From: Ciona intestinalis
Lineage: Eukaryota > Chordata > Ascidiacea > Phlebobranchia > Cionidae
NCBI RefSeq assembly: GCF_000224145.3
Contig: NC_020173.2
Location: forward strand, 469,836-533,835
Length of the DNA: 64,000 nucleotides
Direction: 5' to 3'
Positions 60,105 to 64,000 of this stretch are shown piece by piece. The position numbers and the translations under genes were made by a program. The notes beneath the pieces were generated by a model. The model saw nothing but the letters and a program-made list of their open reading frames with translations, had not been told where the DNA came from and did not search any database. Position 1 is the first letter of the stretch, and every line of letters begins with the position of its first letter.

Positions 60105-62093
60105 TCATAAATTTAAAGAAAAGTATGATTGTATTGATCTACGTCTTTTGCAAGGGTTACTATTAATATCGCTGCTATTGCTTGAAGAAGAAAGTCCTGA
60201 ACTTTTATGTTGCTTTGATCGACTCTGGTTTGGAGAATTAGTTTTATTGGCAAGTTTCCTTTTACTTAACTCAGCAATCCAGTTGCTAGTTTTACTTGGT
60301 GTAGCGCTGCTATTGCTTGAAGAAGAAAGTCCTGAACTTTTATGTTGCTTTGATCGACTCTGGTTTGGAGAATTAGTTTTATTGGCAAGTTTCCTTTTAC
60401 TTAACTCAGCAATCCAGTTGCTAGTTTTACTTGGTGTAGCATCAGTTTTGACAATTGGTTTAATTAGTAAAGTATCGGTAGGTGGAGTTCCTAATGCATC
60501 ATTCTTACATACTGGTAAAGTAGGAGGCAACACCCAGCCATCATTTTCTTTATTATCATTTGACTGTTGATATTTTTCTTCAAGTTTTTTCACAGCTTTG
60601 GTCTTGCTTGTAAGAGCTGCACTGTGTGCAAGCCAGTGTTTAATAGAAGTTGGCGTTTTCCGTTTTTCTTCAGTTTTTGATGGGACATTTTCACTGTTTA
60701 ATAGTAACTGAGACTTTTGAACACTAAGTACAGGTTGAAGCACACAAGTTTTTTCATTTGCAAAACTCTTCTGCACAGGGCTCATAGCAGTTTGTTTATT
60801 GATTTTCTCCACAACAACAGATTCGCAGAATCCTTCCACAACTGCATTTGTATTAGCACATGGTGAAACAGGGACATTCCATACACGAAACGAGCAATCA
60901 TCTGAACAGGTTACAACTTTCCTCCAATCAGAAGGACACCAGGAAACAGCAGTTACTTGCTCCATGCCTGCACTTTTCAGACAAAACCTTGGTTGGACAT
61001 CATTGGTTTTAGAGCCACTAATGTTCCAGATGAAAGCCATTTCATCATCACATCCACTCAGAAGAAAATTGTTATCTGGACTAAGCTTGATTCGAACAAA
61101 AAATGAAGAGCTATGGTGACCTGTATATTTTTTCACTGGCAATCTGCTACCAGATGAAACAAACTCCATTAAGTCATATTCATAAATAGTATTGTCAGTA
61201 CATGATGCAAATAACTTGGTTCGAGTTGAATCCAATGTTAGACACGTATACCCTCTTCTACGACTGCTCATACCACTATATTGTATAGATTCTTTAGGCA
61301 ATGAGCATGATTTACCCTTAACTGATTTTAACGGCACAGTTTTTCGAATATCCCATAGTTTTATTGTACCATCCATTGCACCTGCTGTTATCACAGTATT
61401 TAGGTCTTGAAAACAAACACTTGAAACCGTTTGACGAGAGTCCAATAAGAGCTGATTGTTATAGTCTGTTTTACGTCTCCTTTTTCTTTGTGGAGTTAAA
61501 GCATCATGAATTGCATGAGCATCTTGTATTCTTAACACTGGTTGGTTCGTGTTACTAATTCTGCAATCCCACACAAGTGCATTTCCATCTCTTGATCCAG
61601 ACACAAAAAGGTTTGTATTGTCTTTAGATAGACTTATCGACTTGACGCTGCAACTATGACCTGTAAACGTTTGCAATCTTTCCTGAGGACGTAAAACATC
61701 CCACAACACAGCAGTCAGGTCACCGGACGCAGTAACAAACTGATTACTTTGATGAAACCAAGCCACATCAAATACAGCATTTTTATGGGACTGCCATTGA
61801 TCTATTAGTCCTGTATTACGCCCAGAAGTTCCATGAAATGTGTCAATCACATGCACATAACCATCTTCATCAACTACAAGGCATATATCTTCCCTTCCAG
61901 GAACTGTACAGAAGTCACAAGCAAATGGGGGTGTCCTGACTCCCATGGGATCAGTAAGTGTAAACTTATTGTCCGGCATACACTTTAAACTCTTTAACCA
62001 CTTTTCTTTTAGTAAAACTTCAACATTACTTGAGTTAGAAAACGAAGCATGACCCTTTCCAAACAGCGACCGTTGATTCAGATAATGTAACAT
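60105..62093 (-). CDS. DTL: DTL/CDT2, CRL4 substrate receptor, intronless
   Basis: Substrate receptor of the CUL4-DDB1 ubiquitin ligase that destroys CDT1, p21 and SET8 on chromatin-bound PCNA. 662 residues in one exon (human about 730). WD40 repeats cover roughly residues 50-400: VFDVAWFHQSNQFVTASGD, TAVLWDVLR, FVSGSRDGNALVWDCR, VITAGAMDGTIKLWDIRK, FLLSGCDDEMAFIWN, VVTCSDDCSFRVWNV. The WD-x-R sites (WDVLR, WDCR, WDIR) are DDB1-contact motifs of the family. The N-terminal RTPPFACDFC block is typical of CDT2. The C-terminal half is disordered and contains a perfect 45-residue tandem duplication (ATPSKTSNWIAELSKRKLAN...). The extreme C-terminus RRRSIQSYFSLNL looks like a PIP box (I at +4, YF at +7/+8, basic residue in place of Q), matching the known C-terminal PIP box of vertebrate CDT2. 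Confidence 0.95.
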   Translation of the reverse strand: MLHYLNQRSLFGKGHASFSNSSNVEVLLKEKWLKSLKCMPDNKFTLTDPMGVRTPPFACDFCTVPGREDICLVVDEDGYVHVIDTFHGTSGRNTGLIDQWQSHKNAVFDVAWFHQSNQFVTASGDLTAVLWDVLRPQERLQTFTGHSCSVKSISLSKDNTNLFVSGSRDGNALVWDCRISNTNQPVLRIQDAHAIHDALTPQRKRRRKTDYNNQLLLDSRQTVSSVCFQDLNTVITAGAMDGTIKLWDIRKTVPLKSVKGKSCSLPKESIQYSGMSSRRRGYTCLTLDSTRTKLFASCTDNTIYEYDLMEFVSSGSRLPVKKYTGHHSSSFFVRIKLSPDNNFLLSGCDDEMAFIWNISGSKTNDVQPRFCLKSAGMEQVTAVSWCPSDWRKVVTCSDDCSFRVWNVPVSPCANTNAVVEGFCESVVVEKINKQTAMSPVQKSFANEKTCVLQPVLSVQKSQLLLNSENVPSKTEEKRKTPTSIKHWLAHSAALTSKTKAVKKLEEKYQQSNDNKENDGWVLPPTLPVCKNDALGTPPTDTLLIKPIVKTDATPSKTSNWIAELSKRKLANKTNSPNQSRSKQHKSSGLSSSSNSSATPSKTSNWIAELSKRKLANKTNSPNQSRSKQHKSSGLSSSSNSSDINSNPCKRRRSIQSYFSLNL
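60171..60440. repeat. Exact 135-base tandem duplication inside DTL
   Basis: 60171-60305 and 60306-60440 read as identical apart from the final junction base, giving 45 duplicated residues in frame. Confidence 0.9.
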
Positions 62094-62708
62094 ATTATAT
62101 TAAACACGACACTTAACAAACACAATGGCTTTAGAAAATTCATAAAATTTGGTTACCAATTTCAATAAACCGACCAAGGATACTTTAATCTAACGTTTCT
62201 CGACTTTTCTTATGATATTTGCCTTCTTAGACTGACATGGACATAAAACTATGTCAACTGTACACAAACACACGTAAACACAATCGTTTTAACTATTATT
62301 AATATTTTTATTCTGATTTTTTTAAACAATTTTGCTAAAGTAAACTGCGCATTGAAGAAAATCCACGATTTTTGGCGGCTTTTCGTGTTGCAAATGTTGT
62401 TTCTATGCTATAACGCTCGTAAATAAAAAGCAGAATCTTATTGGGGCGTGCTAATACCCAAGTCCCAGAGTCATCTTTGCTAATAACCAGCCACCCTACC
62501 GTAGTATACAAATGACACGCTATGTTATCCACTCACAGGTACCAAATAAGTTATACAGATTTTTCATATAAAGCAACAAAAAGAAAAGTACTTTTAAAAC
62601 GTCCGCTATTTTTAATGGAAGCGCGGTATGGAATGTACAACTGGGTAAACGATAAAGCACTAAGATAAACATTGCACTTAATTCTACAGCATTAAGATGT
62701 TCACTGGT

Positions 62709-64000
62709 TTAAAGGCCACCATTGCCCTTGCTCTGCTTTTCGAAAGCGTTAAATGTCTCTGTCCATCGCTCCATGTATATCTGCCAGTTACTGCAAAATT
62801 TGCATTATTGTTATATATAATAATAAAAATATGCATGTGTGGAAAACGGCCTGCTTTAATATAGGGTGTTCAAACTTCGGACATTTCGTAATTAAAAAAG
62901 TTCTAGTACTTTTGTGGAACCCTTTTACATACACATACCCAAAACACAAATACCTGAAACTAGCTTTCCAAGCCGCCAACTCCTTTAACAAGTCCCCGCA
63001 AGATGTATCTGCTGTGGTCGGCTCGACCTCCATGCTTGTAGAAGTCGTTTCTATACTTGGCGGTTCTGTCAGTCTTGCTTCCAGTAACATCTCTTTGGTT
63101 CCAGTTGCGAGATCGAGACTCTCTACGGCTAGTGTTTCTTGAATTAAACGATCCGAGGCGTTTATTTGAATAGCTGCCATCGATTTTGAGATTTCTTTTT
63201 CCGATGTAGAAGTTTCATCGTTGGGTAAAAAAACTTGCGATATTTCTGGATAAGAGGCGATTTTAGTAATTGAATCTTCATTTTTAATGCTTGCTCTTTT
63301 TGTAACTGGAACACTTGTTGTTGATGATGAAGTAGTTTGATTTATGGTAGTCGTTGGGGTTGTCGCTATAGTTGCTGTAGTCGTTGATCTTGTTTCTTCA
63401 GTTGCTGGAGTTGTTGTCGTTATTGCTTTAGTTTTTGTAGACGTTGATTTTGATTCTTTTGTTGTTGTTTCTGTTTTCGTTGGTACTGTTGCTTTAATTG
63501 TTGTTGTAGTCGTTGGTGTTATTTCTTTTGTTGTGGTAGGCGTTGGTGTTGTTTCTTTTGTTGTTGTAGTCATTGGTGTTGTTTCTTTTGTTGTTGTAGT
63601 CGTTGGTGTTGTTTCTTTTGTTGTTGTAGTCGTTGGTGTTGTTTCTTTTGTTGTTGTTGTAGTAATTGGTGTTGTTTCTTTTGTTGTTGTAGTCGTTGGT
63701 GTTGTTTCTTTTGTTGTTGTTGTAGTAATTGGTGTTGTTTCTTTTGTTGTTGTAGTTGTTGGTGTTGTTTCTTTTGTTGTTGTAGTCGTTGGTGTTATTT
63801 CTTTTGTTGTGGTAGGCGTTGGTGTTGTTTCTTTTGTTGTTGTAGTCATTGGTGTTGTTTCTTTTGTTGTAGTAGTCGTTGGTGTTGTTTCTTTTGTTGT
63901 TGTAGTCGTTGGTGTTGTTTCTTTTGTTGTAGTAATTGGTGTTGTTTCTTTTGTTGTTGTAGTTGTTGGTGTTGTTTCTTTTGTTGTTGTAGTCGTTGTG
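62709..64000 (-). CDS. Threonine-rich repeat protein, 3' part only
   Basis: Runs off the right edge, so the start is missing. The last two exons fit well: 64000-62954 (donor CAG/GTATTT) and 62790-62709 (acceptor TTTTGCAG), ending in TAA. From 64000 to about 63490 the protein is a near-perfect array of about ten residues, TTTTTKETTP, with in-frame length variants. After it come further T/S-rich sequence, then a non-repetitive tail (SYPEISQVFLPNDETSTSEK, IQINASDRLIQETLAVESLD) and a C-terminus with one cysteine (DTSCGDLLKELAAWKASFSN, then WQIYMERWTETFNAFEK). The threonine density is mucin-like and suggests O-glycosylation and secretion, but no signal peptide or membrane anchor is visible in this part. 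Function unknown. Confidence 0.7.
63490..64000. repeat. Coding minisatellite, 30-base unit
   Basis: Repeating plus-strand unit GTTGGTGTTGTTTCTTTTGT plus TGTTGTAGTC, with in-frame size variants (for example 27- and 33-base units). It encodes the TTTTTKETTP array on the minus strand and continues beyond the window. Confidence 0.9.

Noticed and set aside
60148-60570. 140-codon plus-strand frame rich in leucine
   Set aside because: Antisense of the duplicated serine-rich tail of DTL; no independent evidence.
62697-62870. Plus-strand ATG with a signal-peptide-like start (MFTGLKATIALALLFESVKC)
   Set aside because: It is antisense to the last exon of the threonine-rich gene, which has good splice sites and a stop; no downstream exon was seen.
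62788-62953. C-terminal extension of the threonine-rich frame (RYLCFGYVYVKG...)
   Set aside because: A consensus donor CAG/GTATTT at 62953 and an acceptor at 62791 give a better tail; the extension reads like intron.
1-64000. CRISPR arrays, bacterial operons, ribosome binding sites
   Set aside because: Introns, SINEs and eukaryotic gene families show a nuclear eukaryotic genome; no spacer-repeat arrays are present.

Overview
This is a eukaryotic, AT-rich, gene-dense window, almost certainly from an ascidian tunicate such as Ciona. The proteins read as close relatives of vertebrate single-copy genes. Introns are mostly short (70-700 bases) with GT-AG ends, several large genes have no introns, and neighbouring same-strand genes sit 100-450 bases apart with a 3' splice site just before the downstream ATG, as in ascidian spliced-leader operons. 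The species call is inference from content. Exon borders were placed by eye from splice consensus, reading phase and similarity to remembered protein families.

Layout, left to right, nearly all on the minus strand: KANSL3 (7882-554) behind intronless COG3 (10789-8258); a long EXOC6/Sec15 gene (24853-about 12181); a short unrecognised four-exon gene (26260-25287); intronless TMEM231 (28592-27666) directly behind intronless MRPL16 (29444-28722); a gene-poor stretch (about 30.4-35.0 kb); a NUDT3-type Nudix hydrolase (37252-35647, 3' end not found); a CCDC142-like gene (46838-38582); the only plus-strand gene, WRAP53 (50025-51567), convergent with CHERP (59110-51970); URM1 (59588-59295) directly upstream of CHERP; intronless DTL/CDT2 (62093-60105); and the 3' part of a threonine-rich repeat protein running off the right edge (64000-62709).

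The genes are mainly housekeeping: chromatin (KANSL3), Golgi and exocyst tethering (COG3, EXOC6), cilium (TMEM231), mitochondrial ribosome (MRPL16), inositol pyrophosphate turnover (NUDT3), telomerase/Cajal body (WRAP53), splicing (CHERP), tRNA thiolation (URM1) and replication-coupled ubiquitination (DTL). Repeats include about seven copies of one tRNA-derived SINE family with an (ATGA)n tail, a TTAA-flanked piggyBac-type MITE family, a second TTAA-flanked MITE family, minisatellites and three N gaps (17842-17966, 29727-30273, 34921-35045).

The most unusual observation is in EXOC6. Two phase-0 exons (22336-21878 and 21343-20297) insert about 502 residues carrying 12 NPF tripeptides, the EH-domain ligand, between the N-terminal coiled coil and the conserved Sec15 core. 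Family members I know have only a short linker there. Other points of interest are the candidate operons, an exact 135-base in-frame duplication in DTL, and a perfect 472-base duplication across an assembly gap inside a MITE.
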